From assembly GCA_016806715.1 (NCBI GenBank), contig CP060531.1:1349966-1413965 (forward strand): a stretch of DNA of 64,000 nt, read 5' to 3'. Under the pieces are notes generated by a model. It saw only the letters and a program-made list of their open reading frames with translations, was not told the origin of the DNA and did no database searches. The stretch comes from Thermoplasmatales archaeon. GTDB lineage: Archaea > Thermoplasmatota > Thermoplasmata > Thermoplasmatales > Thermoplasmataceae. Positions 26,922 to 36,110 of the stretch are shown piece by piece. Both the position numbers and the translations under genes were made by a program. Each line of letters starts with the position of its first letter. Position 1 is the first letter of the stretch.

Positions 26922-27871
26922 TGAAGGCTCTTCTTTCTCTCAATAATCATCTCCAGACTGTCCTTTGCGGATGCCGTTCTCAACTCATGCAGGCTAACGA
27001 CCGGGCATTTGGCTATATTATCCTTGGTCGTATCCATCCTCGTGATTATCAGTGGTTCAGTCTGGAAGATTTCGCTGACGTTCTTTATTGCAATTGCCCT
27101 GCCCATTTTCTCGTTCAGGCTTTCAAAAAGCCCTATGAGAAACATTGTATCCATAGCCCTGTTTGCTACGGCATCAAATGGTGCTTTTTTCATGCTGTAA
27201 AAGTCATACCCCGTCCTTACAATGTTGTCAATCACTTCCCTGATAAAGTCATTTATATCGCCGCGTTCCTCTGCAGGGAGTTCAATCTCATTGACGATCT
27301 TGAGTATATCAATGCTTGAACTGATGTCGTTCATGAGCAAAGCTTCAAGCTTTGTGTACACATCTATGGTGGATGCGCTCCCCCTTTCATACAGTGAAAT
27401 TGATCGTCTCGAGGTGCCCACCTTGTTTGAAACAAACCCGATGGAATATCCAAGTTTATCCCTGATGCTATGCATAACTTTTCCGTTTATGGGTATGTAG
27501 AACCCGCCAGGACCAGAAAACACATTGGGTTTTCTGCCGTCAATGTAGTCCACAAATGTGACAGGCGACATTATGGGAACGTGGTGCCTATAATAGACAA
27601 CACCATCCTCCAGTACGCCACTTCCTGCTCTTTCACCTATTACAACGGCAGCTGCACCCGTGACTCTAGACAGTCTCACCATCTCAATGGCATTTGTAAT
27701 CCGGAATGTATCGACGTTATGTAAAATCTTTATGATGTATTTTTCATCTTCTCTGCGGGCAATCAGCTCAAAACTTATGAGTCCGCCCAGATCAGGGTCT
27801 GAAGTGAGAAAGCCCCTTTTTTCTAAAGCTTCGCAAAGCTTCCTGATAAAGATGTGCCTGTTCTCCTCCAT
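26918..27871 (-). CDS. Archaeal XRE-type HTH regulator
   Basis: A roughly 317-residue regulator with an N-terminal domain of about 115 residues, then a helix-turn-helix of the Cro/CI type: LGYSIGFVSNKVGTSRRSISLYERGSAS, in which SIGFVSNKVG and SRRSISLYERG are the two helices. This arrangement is that of a conserved archaeal family annotated as putative HTH regulatory proteins. A start six codons earlier (27889) is open, but TATA-like GTATTTAAG at 27893-27901 puts the transcription start at ATG 27871. It is coupled to the following TraB-like gene. Confidence 0.72.
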   Translation of the reverse strand: MEENRHIFIRKLCEALEKRGFLTSDPDLGGLISFELIARREDEKYIIKILHNVDTFRITNAIEMVRLSRVTGAAAVVIGERAGSGVLEDGVVYYRHHVPIMSPVTFVDYIDGRKPNVFSGPGGFYIPINGKVMHSIRDKLGYSIGFVSNKVGTSRRSISLYERGSASTIDVYTKLEALLMNDISSSIDILKIVNEIELPAEERGDINDFIREVIDNIVRTGYDFYSMKKAPFDAVANRAMDTMFLIGLFESLNEKMGRAIAIKNVSEIFQTEPLIITRMDTTKDNIAKCPVVSLHELRTASAKDSLEMIIERKKSLQ

Positions 27872-27941
27872 ATTGAACAAATATTGCATCCTGTATTTAA
27901 GCTATTCTATTGGTAGAATGTCACATGTCCATGTACGGCAT

Positions 27942-28541
27942 TTAATCCATCTGTACCTTCTCCCAGGCACTGGAAGAAAGCTTGTTCGGGCAGACAATGA
28001 CCTCGCATTTTGAGCACGCAAGATATTCTGGATTGAGTTCAGGGGTCGCTATGATTACCTTGCTGACTCCAAATATGGATCCAACCTGATCAAAAATCTT
28101 TGACGGAACTGACCTGTAAAATACTGCCCTTATGAACGTGTCATCCCTTCCGCAGTTTCGCCCTGTTATGTCCCTCACATTGCAACCATAGCGCTTAATT
28201 ATCTCGGTAAATTCACTCAGGACTCTTGAGAAAAAGCCTGGCGAGGTCAGGACGGTTATGACCTGGCTTCCTATGACCGGGGCAACCCTGGAAATATCCT
28301 CCATGGGCAGGAGTTTACTCATGACCATCTTCAGTACTTCAACGGATTCAACGACTTTAATTGTCTCGTACACAGTTCTCCTGTTCACGTTCAGCGACTT
28401 CGCTATTTCAGAAATAGAAATCTCGATGTCCCTGAGAAAAAGCTTACCTTCTGTTATTGATATGCCGTTGTTGTAGAGCCCTTCGATGACTCTTTTCCTC
28501 GTAGGATAGGATTTGAAGTATTCTTCAAGCAACAATAGCAT
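27942..28541 (-). CDS. HTH regulator with ACT-like C-terminal part
   Basis: A 199-residue protein. An HTH spans DIEISISEIAKSLNVNRRTVYETIKVVES (recognition helix NRRTVYETIK), and the C-terminal half has a beta-alpha-beta pattern like ACT domains and ends in a cysteine-bearing segment ACSKCEVIVCP. It fits an archaeal family described as predicted regulators of amino-acid metabolism. Ligand and targets are not evident. A TATA-like ATATATA at about 28560 lies upstream on this strand. Confidence 0.65.
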   Translation of the reverse strand: MLLLLEEYFKSYPTRKRVIEGLYNNGISITEGKLFLRDIEISISEIAKSLNVNRRTVYETIKVVESVEVLKMVMSKLLPMEDISRVAPVIGSQVITVLTSPGFFSRVLSEFTEIIKRYGCNVRDITGRNCGRDDTFIRAVFYRSVPSKIFDQVGSIFGVSKVIIATPELNPEYLACSKCEVIVCPNKLSSSAWEKVQMD

Positions 28542-28577
28542 AAAATGTAATTTGTTGAAAATATATATACTGTGTGA

Positions 28578-30344
28578 TTAGCCAGCAATCACACGGGTAC
28601 GTATTGCAGTAAGCTTCTCGCCCTGATCGATCACTGGCTGAAAGTACTCTGGTGGAGCCGGAGCCAGCAGGACTTTTATTGTGTAAAGCATGCCTCTCCT
28701 GAACAGGTCCACATTCACCGTTTCACCAGGCCTGAATATGTACGGATTATCAGTCTTTATTGCTTTTATATCATCCCTAATATTTTTCAGGAACAGATCT
28801 GAGAACTTCATGCGGTTAATGGCTACAAGCTCGTCACCGGCATTGATTCCGGCGATGAAAGCAGGTGAACCCTCTAGGACTGAAGAGACTGCAATCTTTC
28901 CGTTATCCGTTTTGGTGAATATGCCCATATATGCCTTTTCAGCGGGTTCACTATTGTCTATACTCTTGTATCCTCTCTTGATTTTCACGCCTATCCTGGC
29001 GACCTCAGCATCGAAATCTATCTTCTCAGTTCCCCTTACAAATCTGGTGTAAAATTCAGTGAAATCACGTCCGGACACGTCCTTGAGTGCCGAGAGAAGG
29101 TCTTTCTCAACGAAGCCTCTCCCATCTTTCTTGTACTTTTCAAAGAGGTGCCTCATGACATCATCAAGGCTCTTGGACCCATTTGTTGCCTCCGAAATCC
29201 GGAGACTAAGCAGGAATCCAAGGATCTCACCTTTCAGGTAGTATGATACATAGCTGTTCGTGTTGTTCGGGGAGGGGCGATAAAGTTTTATCCATGAGTC
29301 AAAGGATGAATCGGAGGCTGATTCTATTTTTGAGCCTGGCAGGAGCTCGTAGTATCTTATGTATTCAAGGATGTGCTTCAGGTATTCCTCTTCGGATATG
29401 ATTCCAGACCTGTAGAGAGCAACCCACTCGTAGTAACTGGTTATACCTTCACTTACCCAAAGCATTGTTGTGTAATTTTCTTCCCTGTAATTGAATGGTC
29501 CAAGTTCCGCTGGCCTTATCCTCTTTACATTCCACAGGTGAAAGTACTCATGCGAAGTCACTGACAGGAAATCAAGGTACCTGTCTCTTGGCTGGAAGGT
29601 GAATTTCTCCACATCTATTGTAGTGGAGTTCAGGTGTTCCAGTCCGCCTCCCTGTCCCCCTTCCGGAACCAGGTGGTAAATGAAAAGGTACTTCCTGAAT
29701 GGCAGCTGGTTGAACATTTTTGAAAATACAGACACTATACGGGGGATATCTTTCAGCAGTGCAGCCTCATTTTCGTTCCCGTGGCCATATATGGCAATTT
29801 CATGCTGTTTTCCATCCACTTCAAAAAAGAGACTCCTGTGTGTCCCTATCTCCAGTGGGGAATCTACAAGAATGTCATAATTAATGGCCCTAAACCTGTT
29901 TTCAGCTATTTTCTCGAGTCCGGTAGAAATTTTCCAGTCTGCAGGAGGTACCACGGCAAGTTCCAGTGCTTGGTCTTTGTACCCTTCAATATAAAGAAAT
30001 ACGCTGGTTCCAAGCACAAAAGCATGTGTGGAGTCCAGGTGACTCGTATGAACCGTAAACTCATCCGCATAAACCTCATAGCTAATCGTGATGTTCTTTG
30101 TCCCGGAGCATGAAGTCACCCAGGTAGACTTATCTTTCTTTGCCGTAGTAAGGGTTTCGCCAGCATCTGAAATTGCCTTCAGCTTCCTCACATTTTTAGC
30201 AAAGTCAAGAATTGCATAGGATCCCGGTGTCCAGGCAGGCATGGTAAGCATAACTCTCTCTTCGGTTACGTCCTCAAGCCTCATTGTTACCTTGAAGAAG
30301 TGGGTATGTGAATTCTCCATCTCAAGCGTATAAGTTATATTCAT
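28578..30344 (-). CDS. M61 family metallopeptidase with PDZ domain
   Basis: A 588-residue peptidase of the glycyl-aminopeptidase family. The zinc site is HEYFH (265-269) with Glu299 in WVSEGITSYYE as third ligand, and GLEH (234-237) is the family substrate motif. A PDZ domain follows at about 470-570 (MGIFTKTDNG, then GSPAFIAGINAGDELVAIN). No signal peptide is visible, so it is probably cytosolic. Family members cleave N-terminal glycine or alanine. It ends near the Lon-like ATPase gene, separated by about 47 bases. Confidence 0.88.
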   Translation of the reverse strand: MNITYTLEMENSHTHFFKVTMRLEDVTEERVMLTMPAWTPGSYAILDFAKNVRKLKAISDAGETLTTAKKDKSTWVTSCSGTKNITISYEVYADEFTVHTSHLDSTHAFVLGTSVFLYIEGYKDQALELAVVPPADWKISTGLEKIAENRFRAINYDILVDSPLEIGTHRSLFFEVDGKQHEIAIYGHGNENEAALLKDIPRIVSVFSKMFNQLPFRKYLFIYHLVPEGGQGGGLEHLNSTTIDVEKFTFQPRDRYLDFLSVTSHEYFHLWNVKRIRPAELGPFNYREENYTTMLWVSEGITSYYEWVALYRSGIISEEEYLKHILEYIRYYELLPGSKIESASDSSFDSWIKLYRPSPNNTNSYVSYYLKGEILGFLLSLRISEATNGSKSLDDVMRHLFEKYKKDGRGFVEKDLLSALKDVSGRDFTEFYTRFVRGTEKIDFDAEVARIGVKIKRGYKSIDNSEPAEKAYMGIFTKTDNGKIAVSSVLEGSPAFIAGINAGDELVAINRMKFSDLFLKNIRDDIKAIKTDNPYIFRPGETVNVDLFRRGMLYTIKVLLAPAPPEYFQPVIDQGEKLTAIRTRVIAG

Positions 30345-30391
30345 GACATTTAGTGTGATAGAGAAATTGATTTAAATTTAGTGATAGCCGA

Positions 30392-31891
30392 TCACTGGTA
30401 GGAACGGTCATCCCTGTAATTGTGGTAATTAGAAAAGTAATCGCTCTGCTTCTGTGAGTCCGTAGCCTCGGACGAGACTGCAGCACCGAAGTTTCCATAA
30501 TATTTCTTGATCTTTTCCTCAACTGGCAGGTACATATTCAAAGCTTCCTTAACGTGCCTCTTCTCGATGAGCTTTCCCTCTTCTGAAACGCAAATGTCGC
30601 CAGCTGCCCTGATCAGGCCGCCAAGTTCCCGAAGCTTCAGGGTAAGTGACTTCTCTTTATGATCAATCTCCTTTGCCCTCCTGGAACCCTCATCTATTAT
30701 CATGGTTGCAGCATCCATGGCCATGTGCGGAATCTTTCCATCCACTATGATCTCCTGGGCTATGAACTGGATGTATTTGGTCCGGTTTTCCATTGTATCC
30801 GGTATCGTAGTTTCCATAAGTATCTCATAGCCGCTTCCTACAATCCTGGATCTCAACGGGCTCAAAATGTACTGCAGGTCCTGGATATTGCAGGCTGCCA
30901 CAAGGATAAAGTTTGCAGGGACCTTATCCACCCTGACGCTTGCTCCGGCGCTCTGGGGGTTTCGTCCTGTTATAGGGAAATTTCTCTCCTGCATGGCAGT
31001 CAAGATGAATCTCTGCAGGTTTCCGAGGTGCGTGATCTCATCTATGAAAAGGACTCCTTCATGCGCTTCATGGACAGATCCAGCAATCACCCTTTCATAT
31101 GGGAGCGTACCCAGTTGCGGATGCCCACCGTACGGATCATGTCTTACGTCCCCCAGCAACTCAGTTTCGCTGGCTCCGGTTGCAAGGACGAAAGGGTTCC
31201 TGTCAAGCGGTACAATGACCTTGCTCGGGCTCTTCTTTTCCATCTTCCTCTTTCGTTCAAGAGTCTTCTCGTCAAGTATCCTGATGTTTTCTCCGGCTCT
31301 CTCATAAACAATAACTTCTTCCCTGTCCCCAAATTTTCTTGTGGAAGTGACTCGCTCACTGTTGCTCTGTACTCCGAATGCAGCCCCTATCACATTGAAG
31401 ACGTCGCCAAAAGGTCCCTGTGGATTTACCTGGACTTTTGGAGAGTTGCAATTTGGGCAAACCTGCTCTGTATAGATAGAATAAAACCCGCATTTAGGGC
31501 ACCTATATCCCAATCTCTCAGCAACGCTGACGGGCACATTCTCTGGTTCCAAAACCATGCCTTCAACGGACCCAAGTTCCAGGGCCTCGGCATTCACCTC
31601 ATCAGCACTCTTTACTTCTACAAATGGGCGCTCGGGATATTGTGGGTTGTGCACAACCCTGATTTCCTCTCTGGGTCTCTGGATGTAAAAAGACATTGCC
31701 TGAGCAATCATTGACTTACCAACCCCGGGAGGTCCAACCAGCAGAAGGTGTCTTCTCTGCCTGGCAGCTATCATCGCCATTCTTACAGCTTCATTCTGGC
31801 CTATGACTCTGTCTAATGGATTGCTGGGAATCTTCACATACGATGTGTCAGGAAGTTCCTCAAAATTTGCATTCAGGAATGGCGTTCCCAT
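30392..31891 (-). CDS. Lon-like AAA+ ATPase lacking protease domain
   Basis: A 499-residue AAA+ protein similar to the ATPase part of archaeal LonB. Walker A is GPPGVGKS (53-60), Walker B GVLFIDEI (near 279-286), and a zinc ribbon is inserted between them (C131, C134, C145, C148). The C-terminus is helical and then Ser/Tyr/Asn-rich; there is no Ser-Lys protease domain and no membrane segment. It may work as an unfoldase or remodelling factor. It overlaps the end of dnaG by 19 bases, so the two genes are probably co-expressed. Confidence 0.8.
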   Translation of the reverse strand: MGTPFLNANFEELPDTSYVKIPSNPLDRVIGQNEAVRMAMIAARQRRHLLLVGPPGVGKSMIAQAMSFYIQRPREEIRVVHNPQYPERPFVEVKSADEVNAEALELGSVEGMVLEPENVPVSVAERLGYRCPKCGFYSIYTEQVCPNCNSPKVQVNPQGPFGDVFNVIGAAFGVQSNSERVTSTRKFGDREEVIVYERAGENIRILDEKTLERKRKMEKKSPSKVIVPLDRNPFVLATGASETELLGDVRHDPYGGHPQLGTLPYERVIAGSVHEAHEGVLFIDEITHLGNLQRFILTAMQERNFPITGRNPQSAGASVRVDKVPANFILVAACNIQDLQYILSPLRSRIVGSGYEILMETTIPDTMENRTKYIQFIAQEIIVDGKIPHMAMDAATMIIDEGSRRAKEIDHKEKSLTLKLRELGGLIRAAGDICVSEEGKLIEKRHVKEALNMYLPVEEKIKKYYGNFGAAVSSEATDSQKQSDYFSNYHNYRDDRSYQ

Positions 31892-33174
31892 GATACTACC
31901 CTAATTTCTGAAGGTTTCTTGGTCACGTGCCCCATTTTCACTCCGTAAATATTCTTTATACCTTTTGTAAATGCAACGTCAACGAGTCGCTGAGATATTA
32001 CTCCTCCAGTGATCAGTGTATCGGCGGCTGAGACTTCTGACATTTTATCCACTGCTTCGGCTACCGGGAATGACGCCACTTTAGTGCCATCATCTCCGTA
32101 AAACTCAGTCAGCTTATCCTGAAGTAGGGTATTTGCACGCCTCTCTATGGCTCTTGGGTTAGAAAGGTCCACTTTATCGGGATTATCATCCACTTGCTCT
32201 ACCTCTGGCGGTTCCTCCTGAGGTTCAGGTGTTTCCTTTGGCTTTTTCTGCTCAACGGGTTCTGCCTGTTTCTGACTCTGCTTCTTATGAATTTTCTGCG
32301 ACTCAGTGGCAGTTCTCTCGGAAAGTTCCTTCAGTTCCTCGGTCATTCCTCTCATGGATAGATACTGATCAACCGGCGTCTTGTACCTTAGTGCCTTGAC
32401 GATCTGCTTGTATGTCAGCTCTTCAACTTCAGTTCCAGGTGGGGCCCTGGCTACAAAATCAACCTCGGCAACCTGCAGCATTTCCTTGAGAATGAGGTCT
32501 CCTCCCCTGTCTCCATCCAGAAACACTGTCACTGTCCTTTCTCTGGACAACATCTGTACGGTCTTCGGGATGTTTGTTCCCTGTACTGCAATGGTGTTCT
32601 TTATACCATACCTGAGAAGGTTGAGTATATCGCTCCTCCCCTCAACAACTATTATGGAGTCTGAATCCTTTACGGCAGGACCTGCTGGGAGGTGTTCTTC
32701 ACCATAGCTCATGATCTCTCCCTTTTCTACCTCTTCCCGGACAGTCTGAACTATAGATTCACTAACCGTCTTTCCGTTGTCCCCCATCTTCTTATAAAGT
32801 TCTTCAGCGCGTTCAACCACTTTCTTTCTTTTTTGTATCCTTACGTCTTCAATGTTTTCAATCTCTACCTTGGCCTTGCATGGTCCTATACGATCTATTG
32901 TCTCCAATGAAGCGGCAAGAATAGAACTTTCTACCTGGTCCAGACCGGATGGAATAAGCGCGAATCCCTCTGTCCTACCTTTCTTGCTGTCTATCTCTAC
33001 TTCTATCCTTCCGATCTTACCACTTTTCTGCAAGTCTCTTAAGTCAAGCTCGTTTCCCAATAACCCTTCAGTCTGTCCGAATATTGCACCGACTACGTCA
33101 GGTTTTTCAACCACCCCATCGGTTGCAATCTTGGCTTTGATCATGTATTTCGTTAAATTTGGATCTACATTCAT
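31873..33174 (-). CDS. dnaG: Archaeal DnaG primase-like protein
   Basis: A 433-residue archaeal DnaG. The N-terminal domain begins NVDPNLTKYMIKAKI, and a Toprim domain follows with the acidic VEGRSDILNLLRYGI and FLDGDRGGD motifs. An acidic, Pro/Gln/Lys-rich linker (about 290-340) precedes a C-terminal domain. Archaeal DnaG associates with the RNA exosome and can also prime DNA. Of three possible starts (GTG 33183, GTG 33177, ATG 33174) I prefer the ATG because GGTGAT, a Shine-Dalgarno-type motif, lies 5 bases before it. Confidence 0.88.
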   Translation of the reverse strand: MNVDPNLTKYMIKAKIATDGVVEKPDVVGAIFGQTEGLLGNELDLRDLQKSGKIGRIEVEIDSKKGRTEGFALIPSGLDQVESSILAASLETIDRIGPCKAKVEIENIEDVRIQKRKKVVERAEELYKKMGDNGKTVSESIVQTVREEVEKGEIMSYGEEHLPAGPAVKDSDSIIVVEGRSDILNLLRYGIKNTIAVQGTNIPKTVQMLSRERTVTVFLDGDRGGDLILKEMLQVAEVDFVARAPPGTEVEELTYKQIVKALRYKTPVDQYLSMRGMTEELKELSERTATESQKIHKKQSQKQAEPVEQKKPKETPEPQEEPPEVEQVDDNPDKVDLSNPRAIERRANTLLQDKLTEFYGDDGTKVASFPVAEAVDKMSEVSAADTLITGGVISQRLVDVAFTKGIKNIYGVKMGHVTKKPSEIRVVSWERHS

Positions 33175-33280
33175 CACTATCACCCTTGATGTTTTTACTT
33201 AAGATAACGATAGAACAAGAAAATTTTCTCTCTATCACCATCCAGTTTGTATAACTTATGAATATATAATCTGTTCGTTA

Positions 33281-33350
33281 GCCTTGCCCCTGATTGGGGG
33301 TGCAGACCTTCCGGTGGCATGGTCCTACGACATGCAGAATCCGGGGGCTA
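33281..33350 (+). ncRNA. Candidate structured small RNA
   Basis: A GC-rich 70-base block in an AT-rich gap. A TATA-like AATATATAAT (33261-33270) predicts a transcript starting near 33286-33292. Possible helices: CCCC/GGGG (33287-33290 with 33296-33299), GCATG/CATGC (33317-33321 with 33331-33335), and a competing outer helix GCCCC/GGGGC (33286-33290 with 33344-33348). An AT-rich stretch follows. It is not a tRNA, and I find no box C/D or SRP core. Its separate TATA box and the absence of a reading frame favour an RNA gene, but a DNA-level role is possible. Confidence 0.4.
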
Positions 33351-33403
33351 TAATTTAATCGTAAAATTATATAATGAATTAACTATTAGCTAAAAAGTTT
33401 ATT

Positions 33404-34426
33404 ATGATCAGGTTTGGCATTGCCGGGATTCCTTTAACAAGCAAGGGCAGGACTTTCATCGAGTCCGTTGAAGATGTACACAACTTAGGACTTAACGCGT
33501 TGGAGGTGCAACTACTCAGGGTCAACATAGAGGAGAGACCGGCACTTGAATACACTGGAATGAAGCCGCGGGATATAGACGGTTCCATAATTGTCGAGGT
33601 ACTGAGAAGTGACGAGAATGGAAACTACAGGCCCGTTGGAATTGAGTCCACAATAGAGGAAAATGACATAGTCCAGGAGATATTCTGGAACATGGCCAAA
33701 AATTACGATGAACTGAAAGAGGGTGGAGAGCTTGCCAAGGAGTTGGATGTGAACCTGTCCATGCATGCCCCCTATTACATGGATCTGCTTGATGATGGAG
33801 ATATAGGGGAACGATCATATGATCATCTGCGATGGACCCTGATAGCAGGTCGTGCCATGCAGGCCAAACGAGTCGTAACCCATACCGGTTTTTACAAGGT
33901 CAACAAAAAGGAGAGCCTGAAAAGAGCAATCGAAGTATACTCACGCGTATCTAAGGCATGCCCTCCAAGCGACAATTTCCCCTATGTTTCCGTTGAATGC
34001 TCAGGTAAGGAAGAAATTTTCGGGTCGACCTCTGACCTTATAGCTCTCAGCAAAAAAGTGCCTGAGGTTGAGCCAATAATAAATTTCCCTCATATTCATT
34101 CATTAAGTGGTGGCTCCCTGATAGAGATAAAAGACTTCGATGAAATTATAGATGAGTTTTCCAAGTACGCAAAGGGTGACATCTATACTGAATTTTCAGG
34201 AGTTGAGTACCAGGATCACACTGAGACAAAGCTTACTGCAATCAAGCATGGGGATCTTAAGTTTGAGACGCTGTCAGAGGCCATTGCAAATAGAGAGGAG
34301 GATATTACCGTAATATCCTCATCGCCGCTTCTTGAGCATGACGCACAGTACATGTACCTCATATATCTCAGGACATTTTCAAAGCGGCTACAGAAGAAAT
34401 CAACTATCAAGAAAGCAGCTCATTAG
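33404..34426 (+). CDS. TIM-barrel protein, AP endonuclease family 2/xylose-isomerase-like
   Basis: A 340-residue (beta/alpha)8 protein. Metal-binding residues typical of endonuclease IV are visible: His in MHAPYYM (about 120), His in VTHTGFYK (about 164), Glu in VECSGK, His pair in NFPHIHS (about 228-230) and the Glu in YTEFSG. It is longer than E. coli Nfo (285). Repair at abasic sites is likely, but sugar-isomerase-type activity cannot be excluded. A TATA-like AATTATATAATG precedes the gene; the next gene overlaps its stop by one base. Confidence 0.72.
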   Translation: MIRFGIAGIPLTSKGRTFIESVEDVHNLGLNALEVQLLRVNIEERPALEYTGMKPRDIDGSIIVEVLRSDENGNYRPVGIESTIEENDIVQEIFWNMAKNYDELKEGGELAKELDVNLSMHAPYYMDLLDDGDIGERSYDHLRWTLIAGRAMQAKRVVTHTGFYKVNKKESLKRAIEVYSRVSKACPPSDNFPYVSVECSGKEEIFGSTSDLIALSKKVPEVEPIINFPHIHSLSGGSLIEIKDFDEIIDEFSKYAKGDIYTEFSGVEYQDHTETKLTAIKHGDLKFETLSEAIANREEDITVISSSPLLEHDAQYMYLIYLRTFSKRLQKKSTIKKAAH

Positions 34427-34731
34427 TGGTGAAAGAGATGGTTAGGGAATATCCAGTAAAAAAGGGAATAAACCTCAGTACTGAGTTTATAAGGGAAAAG
34501 GCTGAGATGGTTACAGGCGAGGCCAGGATTGATGGGAACCGTGTGATTTCCCACTGTTCCGGGCTATCCGAGATCAATATGTATACAGATGGGAAGAAAC
34601 TCAGTGTTGAGACTAAATCTGACGGCATAAAGGAAAACGCGCCTGAAGCGTTACGCATTTATAACAGACTTATAGAGGATATCACTGGTTACTCATCAAA
34701 GGAAAGAAAAAAGATAATGTCAAAGCTCTAG
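34426..34731 (+). CDS. Small protein of unknown function coupled to the AP-endonuclease-like gene
   Basis: A 101-residue protein. Starts are GTG 34426, GTG 34429 or ATG 34438. It has an alpha/beta pattern with YPVKKGINL, then alternating strands around ARIDGNRVISH and KKLSVETKS, and a helical, lysine-rich end. I think similar small proteins occur in other Thermoplasmata, but cannot confirm. Overlap with the preceding stop implies one operon and perhaps a shared repair role. The MFS gene follows 10 bases later. Confidence 0.6.
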   Translation: MVKEMVREYPVKKGINLSTEFIREKAEMVTGEARIDGNRVISHCSGLSEINMYTDGKKLSVETKSDGIKENAPEALRIYNRLIEDITGYSSKERKKIMSKL

Positions 34732-34740
34732 TTTCAGTAA

Positions 34741-35955
34741 TTGGAGATATCACACTTGGGGTACCGTATTCAGGCAGGTTCGATTCATTTCTCAAGGGCG
34801 GTGTATGCTCTCAATTGGTTTGTGATGGCGCCAAGCCTCATATATATAAGCAGCGATCTCAATCTTCAGCTGATACAGCTGGGGGTTATAACCACTGGAT
34901 TCTATGTTGGTCTTGCGGCGTTTCAGCTCATTGGTGGTATTCTAGCTTCGAGGGTAGGGAATGCCTACATCGCAATCCTCGGGCTTGCAATTCTTGGCGT
35001 ATCTACAGTATTCAGTGGATTGTCGTATAGTCTTTTGACCTTGCTTACCAGCAGGATTTTTGCGGGTATTGGAGCTGCGCTATTCTTTTCCCCGGGAATA
35101 GGCGCTCTGAGCAACATTGTACCAGCAGACAGGTTTGGAACTCATGTGGGAATATATAATGGAGCATTCAACATAGGTGCTGGGGTTGGGATTTTCGGAT
35201 GGTCAATACTTGATAAGATGTTTGGCTGGCGTCCCTCGTTGATTTTTGCAGGAGCGCTTGCTGTTGCGCTCGCGGTTGAAAATATACTGGCTCTGAGGGG
35301 AATCAGGGAAGAGAGGTCGGTCACCAGGGATATCCCCCGGAAGATTGTATCGGTAATGAAAAAGCCACACATTTGGATACTATCAATAGCGGGTCTTTCA
35401 AGCATAATCGGCGAGACCCTCATCGGCCAATTTTTTGTTTATTATGCCGAGAATGTTGTTCATATCGCGTCATTCACAGCCGGGTTAATGGCCGGTATCT
35501 CTATGGTAATAGGCATCGCAGGAGGAATAATCGGCGGGAGGCAAATCCAGAAAGTGAAGCATAAGGCGAGGGCATTTCTTCTGACAATGCTCATCGGAGG
35601 GGTTTTCATCGCAATGATACCCGTAACTTACAATATAGTATTGCTCATGCTCATTCTTATTGTAGAAGGTATCCTGGTTGTAGCGGGTTTTTCAGTTCTT
35701 TACACCATGGTTTCAATGGAAATTGCCGATCGTTCCATGGTTTCTTTTTCGCTTTCCCTTACAAATTTTATCCAGATGGGCTTTAGCATAGTTCTACCGG
35801 TTGTTTTTACTTCGCTAGCCTATTTTCTCAATTACTCATATGCGTGGTTGATCGCGGGGATTGTCGCTATGGCTACTTCCGGCCTCATTTATATCGGGAG
35901 ACGCATGAATGCCCTTTCCAGTTTTTTTCCCGGACCTCAACGAAGTAAACTTTGA
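34741..35955 (+). CDS. MFS transporter
   Basis: A 404-residue, twelve-helix major-facilitator carrier. The loop after helix 2 has a weak version of the family motif (GGILASRVG, about 65-73), and the central loop after helix 6 (RGIREERSVTRDIPRK) is charged. Substrate is unknown. The likely start is TTG 34741, ten bases after the preceding stop, with TTG 34756 as alternative. Many residues in helix 4-5 are Gly and Ala (GIGAALFFSPGIGAL), common in drug or sugar carriers. Confidence 0.82.
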   Translation: MEISHLGYRIQAGSIHFSRAVYALNWFVMAPSLIYISSDLNLQLIQLGVITTGFYVGLAAFQLIGGILASRVGNAYIAILGLAILGVSTVFSGLSYSLLTLLTSRIFAGIGAALFFSPGIGALSNIVPADRFGTHVGIYNGAFNIGAGVGIFGWSILDKMFGWRPSLIFAGALAVALAVENILALRGIREERSVTRDIPRKIVSVMKKPHIWILSIAGLSSIIGETLIGQFFVYYAENVVHIASFTAGLMAGISMVIGIAGGIIGGRQIQKVKHKARAFLLTMLIGGVFIAMIPVTYNIVLLMLILIVEGILVVAGFSVLYTMVSMEIADRSMVSFSLSLTNFIQMGFSIVLPVVFTSLAYFLNYSYAWLIAGIVAMATSGLIYIGRRMNALSSFFPGPQRSKL

Positions 35956-36110
35956 AACTATGAAAAACAGGATAGCCAGTATTAGATACTTTATTGCCGG
36001 ATAATCGTTCTTGGAGGTCTGGTCGTCCTCGTCAGGTGGTGTTATTGAGCATTCGAGAACTGGCATAAAATTTCAGTCGATCCCCGTATATAAAGTCTTA
36101 CAATGAAACA

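Noticed and set aside
30659-31714. 351-codon plus-strand frame opposite the Lon-like ATPase
   Set aside because: Antisense shadow of a gene with clear ATPase motifs; no start signal and no family resemblance.
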